Shown: piece after piece, positions 1 through 9,090 of the stretch
How the letters are laid out: each line of letters starts with the position of its first letter
How positions within the stretch are numbered: position 1 is the stretch's first letter
NCBI RefSeq assembly: GCF_023914155.1
Contig: NZ_JAMWYS010000024.1
Location: 490,085-554,084, forward strand
Source of the DNA: Solitalea agri
GTDB taxonomy: Bacteria; Bacteroidota; Bacteroidia; Sphingobacteriales; Sphingobacteriaceae
Direction of reading: 5' to 3'
DNA: 64,000 bases
The notes under the pieces: model-generated
What the model was told of the DNA's origin: nothing
Database searches by the model: none
What the model saw: the letters and a program-made list of their open reading frames with translations, nothing else
Position numbers and translations under genes: made by a program

Positions 1-442
1 CAATAACCTCTGCAGATGCCCCCATTAACTGCAAAATATCAGTAGCAAAATAAGCCCCCAATCCCCCAACAAGTGCTGCGAAAACAAGCCCAATATAAAT
101 AGCCTGAACCGCGGCTTCTGATGCAGCTTTTTCATTCTTCTCACCTATTCTACGAGCTATCATTGCTGTAGCTGCCATGCTCAAACCCATGGCTATTGAA
201 TAAATAATTGATAATGTTGATTCTGTTAAACCTACTGCCGCTACGGCATTTTTGCCTAATCGGCTCACATAAAATACGTCAACTATTGCGAACAGCGACT
301 CCATCGCCATCTCGAGAACCATAGGTACAGAAAGCAATAAAATAGCTTTATCAATACTGCCGCTGGTAAAATCGGTTTCAGTGCCTTTAACAGCCTTTTT
401 AAAAAGTGAATAAAATGCCCTTATTCTGGTAGAAATCTTCAT
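1..442 (-). CDS. MATE family efflux transporter, 5' part (cut by window edge)
   Basis: Reading the minus strand from the ATG at 442 gives about 147 residues that run off the left edge. After a charged N-terminus the chain enters hydrophobic helices, with segments such as 'LLLSVPMVLEMAMESLF' and 'DVFYVSRLGKNAVAAVGL' that are characteristic of the first MATE helices, and 'ATAMIARRIGEKNEKAA' in the following loop. MATE proteins expel cationic drugs or metabolites across the inner membrane using a proton or sodium gradient. The substrate cannot be told. The rest of the gene lies outside the window. Family assignment is firm; specificity is unknown. Confidence 0.88.
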   Translation of the reverse strand, partial: MKISTRIRAFYSLFKKAVKGTETDFTSGSIDKAILLLSVPMVLEMAMESLFAIVDVFYVSRLGKNAVAAVGLTESTLSIIYSIAMGLSMAATAMIARRIGEKNEKAASEAAVQAIYIGLVFAALVGGLGAYFATDILQLMGASAEVI

Positions 443-587
443 AAACTTTAAAGGGTGAATAAATGGATAGCGCTGTCGATAACTAACAGATAAATGTATT
501 CGGAAGAGATTTATAACATCATAAAGAATTAAAGGTAAGTAGAAATATTTAACAAAAACACGTTATACTTGAGTTTACTATTCAACT

Positions 588-851
588 ATGAAGGGCATAA
601 AACGAACATCAGCTGCAACACTAATATTATTTCTAACACTCTCCATTCTTACAAGTAAATATGAAAGCGCCTCTGATGGCATAGATGAATATGGATTTCC
701 ATTGACTTTTTATAATCATTCTTCTGGCAAAAGAGATAGTTATGTTGAATTTGGTTTCAAACCCTATGCTTTACTTATCGACTTCGGTCTAATTGTAAGT
801 TGCTTTTCCATTCCAATTCTGATCATCGCCAATATCAAGAAATCAAAATAA
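588..851 (+). CDS. Small hypothetical membrane protein (87 aa)
   Basis: An 87-residue protein with an N-terminal hydrophobic stretch (about residues 9-22) and a second one near the C-terminus (about 63-83), ending in a basic 'NIKKSK' tail. The layout suggests two membrane helices with a polar loop of some 40 residues between them outside the cytoplasm. I do not recognise a family. It is transcribed away from the MATE gene and ends just before a strong hairpin at 862-900, which supports it being a real transcription unit. Confidence 0.5.
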   Translation: MKGIKRTSAATLILFLTLSILTSKYESASDGIDEYGFPLTFYNHSSGKRDSYVEFGFKPYALLIDFGLIVSCFSIPILIIANIKKSK

Positions 852-861
852 AATAACCTAA

Positions 862-900
862 AAGCAAAGCGCCCGAAGGTTAATTTCGGGCGCTTTGCTT
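862..900. terminator. Bidirectional intrinsic terminator
   Basis: A near-perfect GC-rich inverted repeat (AAGCAAAGCGCCCGAA pairing with TTCGGGCGCTTTGCTT) with a short loop sits between the convergent 87-aa gene and lepB. A-rich and T-rich flanks allow it to work on both strands. Confidence 0.85.
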
Positions 901-918
901 TATAACTCAACTAAATTA

Positions 919-2031
919 TTAATGAATTCCACGGAACAAACGGCTCCAACGAATCTTATTAAAGAAACCTCCTTCTGATTCCCAGCTCATCCAAATAAAC
1001 AAGGCTTTACCTACCACATGGTCTTCAGGAACAAATCCCCAGAAACGAGAATCTAATGAATTATGACGGTTATCACCCATCATAAAATAGTAATTCATTT
1101 TAAAGGTATAACTGTCAGTTTTTTGCCCGTTGATATAAAACCCATCAGGTTGTTCTTTCAACTCATTTTTTTCATAGAAATTAATACAACGACGATACAG
1201 TGCAATATTTTCTTTAGTAAGTTTTAAGGTTGCTCCTTTTTTAGGAACCCAAACCGGACCAAAATTATCTACGTTCCATTTAAAGGCTGGTTCTTGAGGA
1301 TAAATAGAAGGATCGGCGATAGAATCAGGATAAATGAATTTTTGAACACTTTTTACACTCGAAAACTGCTTAATTTTCTCAGCGTTATCAGGAGTCATTG
1401 TTAAATCATAAACATTGTTACTGATCTTATCACCCGAAATATGCATTTCCTGCAAGGTTTTACGGTTTAAATCAGTGCCATCTGTTTGAACAGTATAATC
1501 CGTTTGCCCTTGATCTTGAATCGGTGCAGCTTTACCATTTACGTACGCTTCACCTTTAATTACGCTAATTGTATCTCCGCCAATGGCAATACAGCGTTTA
1601 ATATAATTCTCCCGCTTATCCACCGGTCGGGGTTGTCCCGTTGCCGGGTCCACATCAACCGGATAGTTAAACACTACCACATCTCCATTTTTGATATCCT
1701 GAAAACCAGGAATACGATGATAACCCCACTGTACAGCATCTGAATAAGCTTTCATGCCTAAAATAGTATGATGAGCAAAAGGGAACGCTACCGGAGTCAT
1801 TGGTGTGCGCGGACCATAATTAAGTTTACTAACAAACAAAAAGTCTCCTACCAACAATGATTTTTCCATCGAAGGAGTAGGAATGGTATACGCTTCAATA
1901 AAAAATGTACGAATTAAAGTCGCGGCTATAACCGCAAAAACGATAGCATCGGTCCATTCACGAGCTGCGGATTTCTTTTTAGTATCGGCGGCAGCAGTAG
2001 TGCCGTTCTTTTTCCAAAATTTCAAATTCAT
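919..2031 (-). CDS. lepB: Signal peptidase I
   Basis: Membrane-bound serine protease that removes signal peptides from secreted proteins. One N-terminal membrane helix ('[19 protein letters not shown]') is followed by the box B motif '[18 protein letters not shown]', which holds the catalytic Ser, and by '[12 protein letters not shown]' with the catalytic Lys. Box E appears near the end as '[19 protein letters not shown]'. At about 370 aa it has the large insert usual in Bacteroidota enzymes. I place the start at the ATG at 2031: the upstream in-frame TTG at 2052 lies inside a perfect -7 promoter element. It follows dapB on the same strand but has its own promoter. Confidence 0.96.
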   Translation of the reverse strand: MNLKFWKKNGTTAAADTKKKSAAREWTDAIVFAVIAATLIRTFFIEAYTIPTPSMEKSLLVGDFLFVSKLNYGPRTPMTPVAFPFAHHTILGMKAYSDAVQWGYHRIPGFQDIKNGDVVVFNYPVDVDPATGQPRPVDKRENYIKRCIAIGGDTISVIKGEAYVNGKAAPIQDQGQTDYTVQTDGTDLNRKTLQEMHISGDKISNNVYDLTMTPDNAEKIKQFSSVKSVQKFIYPDSIADPSIYPQEPAFKWNVDNFGPVWVPKKGATLKLTKENIALYRRCINFYEKNELKEQPDGFYINGQKTDSYTFKMNYYFMMGDNRHNSLDSRFWGFVPEDHVVGKALFIWMSWESEGGFFNKIRWSRLFRGIH

Positions 2032-2049
2032 TGTTCTTGGCTTAGCAAC

Positions 2050-2078
2050 CAAATATAATCGAAAAATTTATCTGCAAA
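2050..2078 (-). promoter_or_regulatory. Bacteroidota-type promoter of lepB
   Basis: On the minus strand TTTG (2078-2075) is followed after 17 bases by TATATTTG (2057-2050), a perfect match to the phylum's -33/-7 consensus. Transcription would start near 2043, twelve bases before the lepB ATG. Confidence 0.7.
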
Positions 2079-2085
2079 ACATTTT

Positions 2086-2826
2086 TTAAAAAGACAACAT
2101 GTCTTTCATGGTGAAAACACCTTTTTTGTCTTTTAACCACTCAGCGGCTACTACAGCACCAGTGGCAAAACCTTTACGGTTAAAGGCCTCATGACGCAGA
2201 TCGATACGATCGATCGATGACACATAACTAACCGTATGTGTTCCCGGAACTGCTTCCTGACGTAATGCTTCAATTAATACACTATCAGAAGCCACCTCCG
2301 GTTTTTCATTGCTTCCATCATTTAACCAATCAGCATAGTTTTGTTTACGATCAAGATTTTCAATAACACCTTCGGCTAAAGTTATTGCCGTTCCGCTAGG
2401 ATGATCGAGCTTTTGTGTATGATGAATTTCTTCCATTTGCACTTCATACTCCGGAAAAGCATTCATTATTTTAGCCAGTACCTTATTGATATGAAAGGTA
2501 ATATTCACACCGATACTAAAGTTGGTGGCATGAAAAAGGGCTTTTCCTTCAGTCAAGCTACGCTCCTTGATTTTATCAAATTCGGCATACCAACCGGTGG
2601 TTCCAACAACAATTGGAGTAGACGCTTTGAAACAAAGATCGATATTGCTCAATACCGTGGAAGGCGTACTAAACTCAATTGCCACATCGGCTTTAGAAAG
2701 ATTTTCGATCGTTAAATCTTCCAGGTTAGTATCGTTAATTGTTAAAACTATTTCATGACCACGTTGCAAAGCAATCTGTTCGATTTCCTTACCCATTTTT
2801 CCGTAGCCCAATAATGCTATTTTCAT
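2086..2826 (-). CDS. dapB: 4-hydroxy-tetrahydrodipicolinate reductase
   Basis: NAD(P)H-dependent reductase of the diaminopimelate/lysine pathway, needed for peptidoglycan and lysine. The N-terminal Rossmann motif reads 'ALLGYGKMGKEIEQIA'. 'VGTTGWY' and 'ATNFSIGVNITF' follow, and the substrate-binding signature 'EEIHHTQKLDHPSGTA' contains the catalytic His pair and Lys. At 246 aa it matches the family length. It lies in the parA-parB-DUF5683-dapB-lepB block, all on the minus strand, 39 bases after the DUF5683 gene, so co-transcription is likely. Confidence 0.96.
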   Translation of the reverse strand: MKIALLGYGKMGKEIEQIALQRGHEIVLTINDTNLEDLTIENLSKADVAIEFSTPSTVLSNIDLCFKASTPIVVGTTGWYAEFDKIKERSLTEGKALFHATNFSIGVNITFHINKVLAKIMNAFPEYEVQMEEIHHTQKLDHPSGTAITLAEGVIENLDRKQNYADWLNDGSNEKPEVASDSVLIEALRQEAVPGTHTVSYVSSIDRIDLRHEAFNRKGFATGAVVAAEWLKDKKGVFTMKDMLSF

Positions 2827-2865
2827 GTTAACTGAAGATTTTATCTATTGAAGAGAATTATTTAC

Positions 2866-3528
2866 CTATCTCTTTAAGGTAAACTTTAAGCTTAATCCTA
2901 CTGAATAAGTGGACATTCCACGGTATGCAAAACTATGATTTAATGATGGCCCGATTTTTAGCGACAGATCATCACTCACATCAAAATTGGAAAGCTCGGC
3001 ATCTACGTAGGCATCAATAACCTGAGCGGCATACAATGCCACTGAACCAATTATACAAAGGTCACGGTTACGTTTGTAAAAATCTTTTGCAGCGATAATT
3101 TGCGCCTCGGACACATTTGCATAATCAGGGTTACCTGTATTAGGATCATCATCAGTTTTATAAATGTATTCATTCAAAAACTCTGTATAATATTTTTGAT
3201 TGAAACTAATGCCATAACCCAATGCAACAAAGCCTCCATAAACGAGTGGAAGCTTCCAATAACGTTTGTTATAGATTTGACCCAAACCCGGCACTACTGC
3301 TGAACGAAATACTGCGGTATTAGGGTCTTTAGGAGTTCTTACCTTTTTCTTTTTTACAACAGATTCAACCTCTCCTTTTTTTACTGTGTCCGCTTTAATT
3401 ATTGGATTGGCCTGCTTTAAACTGTCGGTTGTATTTTGAGCCCAAACCGAACCTGCACTTATGAGTACAAACAACGCCACCAAAAGGTAGCGTGCTTGAA
3501 TAATATATTTAGTTGGCCTCAATATCAC
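2866..3528 (-). CDS. DUF5683 domain protein
   Basis: A 220-residue secreted or membrane protein with an N-terminal signal segment ending near 'SVWAQ'. The DUF5683 core starts at 'AVVPGLGQIYNKRYWKLP' (about residue 75) and continues through two hydrophobic segments; the rest resembles a small outer-membrane or periplasmic domain. The function of the family is not known. The start codon abuts the parB stop with no gap, so it is translated from the parB message, and dapB follows. This gene order is common in the phylum. Confidence 0.85.
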   Translation of the reverse strand: MILRPTKYIIQARYLLVALFVLISAGSVWAQNTTDSLKQANPIIKADTVKKGEVESVVKKKKVRTPKDPNTAVFRSAVVPGLGQIYNKRYWKLPLVYGGFVALGYGISFNQKYYTEFLNEYIYKTDDDPNTGNPDYANVSEAQIIAAKDFYKRNRDLCIIGSVALYAAQVIDAYVDAELSNFDVSDDLSLKIGPSLNHSFAYRGMSTYSVGLSLKFTLKR

Positions 3529-4437
3529 TTAACCTAATAATTCCAGAATTCTGTTCAAATCATTAGTAGACAGAACAGGGATTTCAATTTTGCCTTTTCC
3601 GTTATCATCAATACGCAAGGCGATCTTAGTTCCGAAGCGTGAAGAAAGCTCATCTTGTACTTTTTTAAGTTGATACGACATAGTAGTGGGCTCTTTGCGT
3701 TCAACAGGCTCCGCTTTTTTGCCAAGCTCTCTTACAAGCTCTTCTACTTTACGAACTGAAAGATCCTTTTCAATGATCTGGCGATAGATCCATAATTGCT
3801 TATCAATATCAGCCACGTTGATAATTGCACGAGCATGTCCCATTGAAATACGCCCATCACGAATACCTGCCTGAACTACTGGAGGTAATTTTAATAAACG
3901 AAGATAATTGGTAACAGTAGAACGGTTTTTACTTACACGTTCACCCAGCTCTTCTTGCTTTAAACCTACTTCATCAATCATTCGCTGGAAACTGATGGCA
4001 ATCTCGATAGCATTCAGGTCTTCACGCTGAATGTTTTCGATAAGGCCCATTTCCAACATTTCCTGATCGTTGGCGGTACGGATATAAGCTGGAACTTCTG
4101 TTAAGCCGGCAATTTTTGAAGCCCGTAAACGACGTTCACCCGAAATCAACTGATATTGATTATCGTTAAGCTTACGTAGGGTAAGCGGCTGAATAATCCC
4201 CTGAACTTTGATCGAATCTGCTAGCTCACCTAATGCCAGTTCATCAAAATCAGTTCGAGGCTGAAACGGGTTGGTATCAATTTTATTGATATCGATAAAC
4301 GAAATCGAACCAGCCACAGCCGCTGCCGGTGAAGCAGGCGACGGTTTATGTAAATTTTCGTGAATTTCTGTAGTGTCATTTTCTGCCAGCAAGGCACCCA
4401 AACCCTTTCCTAAAGCACTTTTTTTAATGGCACTCAT
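3529..4437 (-). CDS. parB: ParB chromosome-partitioning protein
   Basis: DNA-binding CTPase that loads at parS and spreads to organise the origin region. The N-terminus 'KSALGKGLGALLAEN' is typical, followed by 'INPFQPR'-type sequence ('DTNPFQPRTDFD'), the CTP-binding 'ISGERRLRASK', 'ENIQREDLNAIE', and a helix-turn-helix around residues 150-180 ('LGERVSKNRSTVTNYLRL'). The C-terminal dimerisation domain ends at about residue 302. It lies downstream of parA, separated by 131 bases containing two hairpins. No obvious parS (TGTTTCACGTGAAACA) was found within the window. Confidence 0.95.
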   Translation of the reverse strand: MSAIKKSALGKGLGALLAENDTTEIHENLHKPSPASPAAAVAGSISFIDINKIDTNPFQPRTDFDELALGELADSIKVQGIIQPLTLRKLNDNQYQLISGERRLRASKIAGLTEVPAYIRTANDQEMLEMGLIENIQREDLNAIEIAISFQRMIDEVGLKQEELGERVSKNRSTVTNYLRLLKLPPVVQAGIRDGRISMGHARAIINVADIDKQLWIYRQIIEKDLSVRKVEELVRELGKKAEPVERKEPTTMSYQLKKVQDELSSRFGTKIALRIDDNGKGKIEIPVLSTNDLNRILELLG

Positions 4438-4493
4438 TTCTATTGCGTTTTAAGTTAATAAATTGGCTTTCGCCTAACCATTCTATATTGCAT

Positions 4494-4518
4494 AACCCCA
4501 GCCGAACCGACCGGGGTT
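4494..4518. terminator. Short hairpin between parA and parB
   Basis: AACCCC (4494-4499) pairs with GGGGTT (4513-4518). There is no clear U-tract, so it may be an attenuator or an mRNA-stabilising hairpin rather than a full terminator. Confidence 0.35.
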
Positions 4519-4539
4519 AGTTAAATTAAAAATATTTTA

Positions 4540-4564
4540 TTGATCTGATGAACCATCAGATCAA
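4540..4564 (-). terminator. Probable terminator after parA
   Basis: An 11-base perfect stem (TTGATCTGATG / CATCAGATCAA) with a 3-base loop lies directly after the parA stop. On the minus strand it is followed by TAAAATATTTTT. It should end or reduce parA transcription before parB. Confidence 0.6.
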
Positions 4565-4568
4565 AATA

Positions 4569-5375
4569 TTAGTCTCCTACTTCTGCCGCTTCTGCGCCTG
4601 CTTCAGTAGCAATGCCGTTCTTACGCAGTAATTCACGAGCTAGGTTAAGATAGTTCACAGCTCCTTTGCTTGATGCATCGTGCATAATTGCTGATACTCC
4701 AAAACTTGGGGCCTCACTTAACTTAGTATTACGTGCAATAATGGTATCAAATACTAAATCCTGGAAGTGGGTTTTCACCTCTTCAACCACCTGATTTGAC
4801 AAACGCAAGCGAACGTCGTACATGGTTAACAGAATACCTTCAATTTGAAGATTAGTATTTAAACGAGATTGAACAATCTTAATTGTATTCAATAATTTTC
4901 CTAAACCTTCCAATGCGAAGTACTCACATTGTACCGGTACAATTACTGAATCGGCTGCTACTAACGAGTTGATTGTAATTAAACCCAATGAAGGAGAACA
5001 ATCGATAATGATAAAATCATATTGATCCCTAATCGAATCCAATACTTTTTTCATTTTAAACTCACGCTCCGGCAAATTGATCATCTCAATTTCAGCACCT
5101 ACAAGGTCGATGTGCGCTGGAAGAAGATCCAAATTTGGAGTGGTAGTTTTAATAATAGCATCTTTTGGATCCAGGTCATTAATGATACACTCATAAACAC
5201 TGGATTTAATACTACGAGGGTCATAACCCGTACCCGATGTGCTGTTTGCCTGCGGATCGGCGTCGATCAACAAAGTTTTAAAATCAAGCACTCCAAGGCT
5301 CGCAGCAAGGTTGATGGCTGACGTGGTTTTACCTACTCCACCTTTTTGATTGGCAAGCGCAATAATTTTACTCAT
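4569..5375 (-). CDS. parA: ParA/Soj chromosome-partitioning ATPase
   Basis: Deviant Walker ATPase that works with ParB in origin segregation. The deviant Walker A motif 'QKGGVGKTTSAINLAA' is at residues 9-24. 'LLIDADPQANST' (Walker A') and 'DFIIIDCSPSLGLITINSL' (Walker B) follow. Length (268 aa) is normal for chromosomal Soj. It is the first gene of the minus-strand block and is divergent from the FMN reductase gene. A small acidic C-terminal tail ('EAGAEAAEVGD') is lineage-specific. Confidence 0.96.
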   Translation of the reverse strand: MSKIIALANQKGGVGKTTSAINLAASLGVLDFKTLLIDADPQANSTSGTGYDPRSIKSSVYECIINDLDPKDAIIKTTTPNLDLLPAHIDLVGAEIEMINLPEREFKMKKVLDSIRDQYDFIIIDCSPSLGLITINSLVAADSVIVPVQCEYFALEGLGKLLNTIKIVQSRLNTNLQIEGILLTMYDVRLRLSNQVVEEVKTHFQDLVFDTIIARNTKLSEAPSFGVSAIMHDASSKGAVNYLNLARELLRKNGIATEAGAEAAEVGD

Positions 5376-5568
5376 TAGCTGTGGTATGATTAACTGTTAA
5401 AATGTGCTTATTATGGCTTATTTAGTGGCTTAGTCTATATTTTTGTTAGTTTTGCCCCCGGCTTTTCAAAGCGCCTAAAGATACAACTTTAAACAAAAAA
5501 TTACAGGCCTTATTAACATTGGCAATAACCAAAATATTCAACAGAATAACAAAGTATATTTTCAACAT

Positions 5569-6090
5569 ATGATTTCTATTATAGCCGGAACCAATCGTCA
5601 TGATAGCAAAACACTGCTGGTTGCTAAATTTTACCAGCAGATATTGGCGCAAAAAAACGTTGACGCTCACTTAATCTCCTTGTGCGATTTACCGGATAAC
5701 ATGCTCAAATCTGATTTATATGGCCGCCGCAGCGAGCAATTTCAATTAATTCAGGATAAGGTTAGCGCCACAACTAAATTTATTTTTGTGATCCCCGAAT
5801 ACAATGGAAGCTTTCCGGGTGTATTAAAATTATTTATCGATGGATGTAAGTTTCCGGAAAGTTTCTCGGGTAAAAAGGCAGCTTTAGTCGGCATTGCCGA
5901 TGGCACTTATGGCAATATCAGGGGAGTTGAACACTTCACCGGCATTTGCAATTATATTGGAATAACGGTTTTACCTACTCGTATTCATATCCCAAAAATA
6001 AACTCGGTTTTAGATACCCAAGGAGCCATTATTGATCCTACCACGTTAAAATTTGTAAACGATCAGATCGATAAGCTTCTAGTTTTTTAG
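5569..6090 (+). CDS. NADPH-dependent FMN reductase family protein
   Basis: A 173-residue flavodoxin-like protein. The N-terminal loop 'IIAGTNRHDSKTLLVA' would hold the FMN phosphate, and 'FVIPEYNGSFPGVLKLFIDG' is the signature of the NADPH_FMN_red family, with the PEYN turn next to the isoalloxazine ring. Relatives reduce quinones, azo dyes, chromate or flavin itself; the physiological substrate here cannot be told. It stands alone, divergent from parA, and ends at a strong terminator. Confidence 0.85.
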   Translation: MISIIAGTNRHDSKTLLVAKFYQQILAQKNVDAHLISLCDLPDNMLKSDLYGRRSEQFQLIQDKVSATTKFIFVIPEYNGSFPGVLKLFIDGCKFPESFSGKKAALVGIADGTYGNIRGVEHFTGICNYIGITVLPTRIHIPKINSVLDTQGAIIDPTTLKFVNDQIDKLLVF

Positions 6091-6097
6091 ATTACTG

Positions 6098-6150
6098 ATT
6101 TTAATTTGCTTACACCGATCCTAATTCAATCGGTGTAAGCAAATTAAAAT
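6098..6150. terminator. Bidirectional terminator, 22-base perfect stem
   Basis: Positions 6098-6119 are the exact reverse complement of 6129-6150, with a 9-base loop. The arms start and end in A/T runs, giving a U-tract on both strands. It separates the convergent FMN reductase gene and the BtuF-like gene. Confidence 0.88.
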
Positions 6151-6160
6151 AGAAATAATC

Positions 6161-6664
6161 CTAAAGAGATATCTTAACCCAACCCTCGCCTTCAAATCCA
6201 AAATAAAACTGTTTCGGGTTAATTAATTCGGCCATTAATTCTAAATGATCGACCAACTGAGCATCGCTAGCTCCATAAAATTCAGCTGAATTTACAATAA
6301 ACAAGCGATTGCTTTTCGCTGCAAATAATTCTCCTAAACTGCTCATGGGCACTTGCTCGAATACAGCCGACAGCGTTTGAGGTATATCCAATTCTTTTAT
6401 AGCAAACACCATTATTTCTGGATCGATTGATTTAAGATCATCCCATGACTGAACACCTGATAATTCAATCAAACTTCCACCCACCAAACTCACCAACTCT
6501 TTATTAACACTGGCTAATTTTAATGGGTTCAAACCCTCGATAATAGCAATAGAAGGTTTATCGGTAACATATTTAAGCTTGTGTTCGATAATATCAATAC
6601 GGGTTTCCAAATCTTCACGAAGTTCGGCAGAAACATTCCTCAATAGTTGTTCGTGGCTATGCAT
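6161..6664 (-). CDS. Stand-alone C-terminal lobe of a BtuF/cobalamin-binding-like protein
   Basis: This 167-residue protein resembles the second lobe of helical-backbone periplasmic binding proteins (BtuF type). 'KPSIAIIEGLNPLKLASVNKEL' matches the family's 'CxEWLDPxxVAGHWVPE' turn, then 'LVGGS', 'SWDDLKSIDPEIMVFA', and a C-terminal 'LVDHLELMAELINP'. The first lobe and any signal peptide are missing, so it should be cytoplasmic. No frameshift or remnant of the first lobe is seen upstream, and the gene has a clean promoter (TACCTTTG on the minus strand at 6701-6694). This therefore looks like a stable half-protein, not a truncated pseudogene. Ligand and function are unknown. Confidence 0.6.
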   Translation of the reverse strand: MHSHEQLLRNVSAELREDLETRIDIIEHKLKYVTDKPSIAIIEGLNPLKLASVNKELVSLVGGSLIELSGVQSWDDLKSIDPEIMVFAIKELDIPQTLSAVFEQVPMSSLGELFAAKSNRLFIVNSAEFYGASDAQLVDHLELMAELINPKQFYFGFEGEGWVKISL

Positions 6665-6682
6665 ATTATTTACGAATTAGCT

Positions 6683-6701
6683 TATTTTCGCTGCAAAGGT
6701 A
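6683..6701. promoter_or_regulatory. Overlapping divergent -7 elements
   Basis: TACCTTTG on the minus strand (6701-6694) is a perfect -7 for the BtuF-like gene. TATTTTCG on the plus strand (around 6684-6691) fits 7 of 8 bases for the dipeptide-binding protein. The two genes are 58 bases apart, so their promoters share this small region. Confidence 0.5.
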
Positions 6702-6722
6702 ATAATTGATTACAATTTGAAA

Positions 6723-8378
6723 ATGAAAATCATCCCCCATGCCTCTTTCAAAGGTGGATTGTGTATCGGACTCTTTTTACTGATTGCTTTTTTCTGTTTC
6801 TCTTGCTCTTCAGATAAAGAAAACTCTGAAAAAAAAGTTTTCAATCTCAATCTCGACCAAGGCGTAACCTCACTCGATCCGGCATTTGCCCGCAACAACA
6901 ATAATATCTGGTGCGACCACATGCTTTTTAACGGCTTATTGCAGCTAAGTGACAGCTTAAAGGCAGTTCCTTCCATTGCTAAAAGTTTTGAATTGAGTAA
7001 TGACGGTTTATCCTACACCTTCCATTTGCGCCACGATGTTTTCTTTCACGATGATGAGCATTTTGCTGGTGGAAATGGAAGAAAGGTGGTAGCGGCTGAT
7101 TTCGTTTATAGTTTCAATCGAATTATTGATCCGAAGGTAGCTTCTTCAGGTTCATGGATCTTCAACGATAGGATAAGTGATAAAACACCATTTGAAGCAC
7201 TGAATGATTCTACTTTCCGCATCAACCTAAAAAAGCCTTTCCCTGCTTTTCCAAGCTTGTTAACGGGGCAATACTGCGTTGTAGTGCCTCATGAAGTGGC
7301 CGAGTTCTATGGCAAGGATTTTAGAAATCATCCGGTGGGTACGGGCCCTTTCAAATTCAAACATTGGAAAGAAGGGGAAATCATGGTATTCCTTAAAAAC
7401 GAAAAATATTTTGAAAAGGAAGGAAATGACCGGCTTCCCTATCTTGATGCTGTGAAGATCACTTTCATTGCCGATAAGCAAACGGCCTTTATGGAGTTCA
7501 TTAAGCATAATCTCGATTTCTTTAACAATATTGATGGTAGTTACCGCGATGATATTTTAACCAAATCCGGAAAGTTGCAGGAGAAGTACCGGGGGAAATT
7601 CGTGCTGTTAAAAGGGCCTTATTTGAACACCGAATACATTGGTATGCTGGTTGACAGCAATATGGCCATAGTAAAAAACAGTCCGTTTAAAGATAAGCGT
7701 TTTCGCCAGGCAATTAACTATGCAATTGACCGAAACCAACTAGTTAAGTATTTACGTAACAGTGTTGGCACACCAGCCTACCAGGGTTTTATTCCTAAAG
7801 GCATGCCCGGCTTTGATGAAAAGAAAGTTGTGGGATATACCTTTAAACCTGAAAAATCGAAGCAGCTGTTAGCCCAAATGGGTTACCCCAATGGAAAAGG
7901 TCTGCCAGAAATTACCTTGCATACCACCACCACCTATCGCGATTTGATAGAGTTTGTTCAGGGCCAATTAAGTGATGTAGGAATTAAAACCAAGGTTGAA
8001 GTCCAGCCGGGTGCCAGCTTGCGCGAAATGATCTCGAAAAACGGGGTTAACTTTTTCCGTGGCTCATGGTCAGCCGATTTTCCCGACGCAGAGAACTACT
8101 TATCAGTTTTCTATTCGAAAAACTACGTTCCTATTGGACCAAATTACACCAGCTTTAAAAGTAAACGATTTGACGAGCTTTTTGAAAAGTCTTATTATGA
8201 AACCAATGATTCGGCACGTTATCAGCTATACCATCAAATGGATAACCTGGTAATGGAAGAAGCGCCGGTGTTAGTATTGTTTTATGACCAACTGGTAAAC
8301 ATGTATCAGAATAATATTACCGGCTATCACACCAATGCATTAAACCTGTTGAATTTAAAGAGGGTAAAGAAGAATTAA
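6723..8378 (+). CDS. ABC-type peptide-binding lipoprotein (SBP family 5)
   Basis: A 551-residue extracytoplasmic solute-binding protein of the DppA/OppA type. The N-terminal signal ends in a lipobox ('FCFSCSS', Cys near residue 28). The family signature follows ('GVTSLDPAFARNNNN', 'VAADFVYSFNRIIDP', 'HPVGTGPFKFKHW', 'RFRQAINYAIDR'). The C-terminal half has the 'NYLSVFYSKN' region usual in oligopeptide binders. No permease or ATPase genes are adjacent, so its transporter lies elsewhere, or it acts as a stand-alone lipoprotein. The start is the ATG at 6723; the TTG at 6717 is less likely. Confidence 0.92.
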   Translation: MKIIPHASFKGGLCIGLFLLIAFFCFSCSSDKENSEKKVFNLNLDQGVTSLDPAFARNNNNIWCDHMLFNGLLQLSDSLKAVPSIAKSFELSNDGLSYTFHLRHDVFFHDDEHFAGGNGRKVVAADFVYSFNRIIDPKVASSGSWIFNDRISDKTPFEALNDSTFRINLKKPFPAFPSLLTGQYCVVVPHEVAEFYGKDFRNHPVGTGPFKFKHWKEGEIMVFLKNEKYFEKEGNDRLPYLDAVKITFIADKQTAFMEFIKHNLDFFNNIDGSYRDDILTKSGKLQEKYRGKFVLLKGPYLNTEYIGMLVDSNMAIVKNSPFKDKRFRQAINYAIDRNQLVKYLRNSVGTPAYQGFIPKGMPGFDEKKVVGYTFKPEKSKQLLAQMGYPNGKGLPEITLHTTTTYRDLIEFVQGQLSDVGIKTKVEVQPGASLREMISKNGVNFFRGSWSADFPDAENYLSVFYSKNYVPIGPNYTSFKSKRFDELFEKSYYETNDSARYQLYHQMDNLVMEEAPVLVLFYDQLVNMYQNNITGYHTNALNLLNLKRVKKN

Positions 8379-8394
8379 TTATTAGAAGCTCGGC

Positions 8395-8976
8395 CTAAGC
8401 AATTGAAGTTTCCTTACGCTTTACCGTTTTTAATAACAAATAGGTAATTGTTGCTGCTACCAAACCGGCAACAATGGCAAGAGAAATACTTCCATATAGA
8501 TATTGCCAGAAGTTATTCTTAATAACCTCCATTGAGATTTCGGAGCTAAAGCTTAGAGTCATTGCGTTGGATCCCAGCCATAATCCACCCATTTTATAGC
8601 TTAAAAAGATGATCAAGGGAATCATTGGTGGAAAACTGATATGCGAAAAAACGGCCACAAGCACCTTGTTAAGTCTTAAAACAAATGCAAAAAAAATACC
8701 TGCAACCATTTGAAATCCCCAAATGGGTAGAATTCCCATAAAAACACCCAACCCAACCGAAAGCGCCTTCATTTCATCTTTCTGATCTTTATTCAGTAAA
8801 TGATTGTTCACAAATGCTTTTACCCGCTCACGGCTAAAAAAAACCAGAATAGCGTTGCAGATTTTTCGAACGAAAAATCTCAATCGGTTTAAAGCAATTT
8901 TAACCCGGCCGCCTTTTATATCGGGCGAATGTGAATCCTTTTGTAAGACTACTTTTTCTTCAGCAACCGGCTTCAT
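8395..8976 (-). CDS. DUF2062 membrane protein
   Basis: About 193 aa with three hydrophobic helices. The DUF2062 signature is clear: 'LSVGLGVFMGILPIWGFQMV', 'RLNKVLVAVFSHISFPPMIP' and a closing pair of helices. In this phylum the domain often occurs alone or fused to glycosyltransferases; its role is unknown. I favour the ATG at 8976 because a perfect -7 (TATTTTTG, minus strand 9008-9001) lies just upstream, leaving the TTG at 9021 outside the transcript. It is convergent with the peptide-binding protein gene, 16 bases apart, with no obvious terminator between them. Confidence 0.85.
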   Translation of the reverse strand: MKPVAEEKVVLQKDSHSPDIKGGRVKIALNRLRFFVRKICNAILVFFSRERVKAFVNNHLLNKDQKDEMKALSVGLGVFMGILPIWGFQMVAGIFFAFVLRLNKVLVAVFSHISFPPMIPLIIFLSYKMGGLWLGSNAMTLSFSSEISMEVIKNNFWQYLYGSISLAIVAGLVAATITYLLLKTVKRKETSIA

Positions 8977-9090
8977 GCTACTTTCATTTTTTACGAGCGG
9001 CAAAAATAGCAGAAAAAACAAGACTGGTATTTAACACCAATGTCAAGTTTACACTCATTTTACAAAGAAGCATCTGTAATAATAAAGCAA

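Noticed and set aside
3529..5375. A parS site near parAB
   Set aside because: I found no sequence close to TGTTTCACGTGAAACA in the window; the palindromes between parA and parB look like transcription hairpins.
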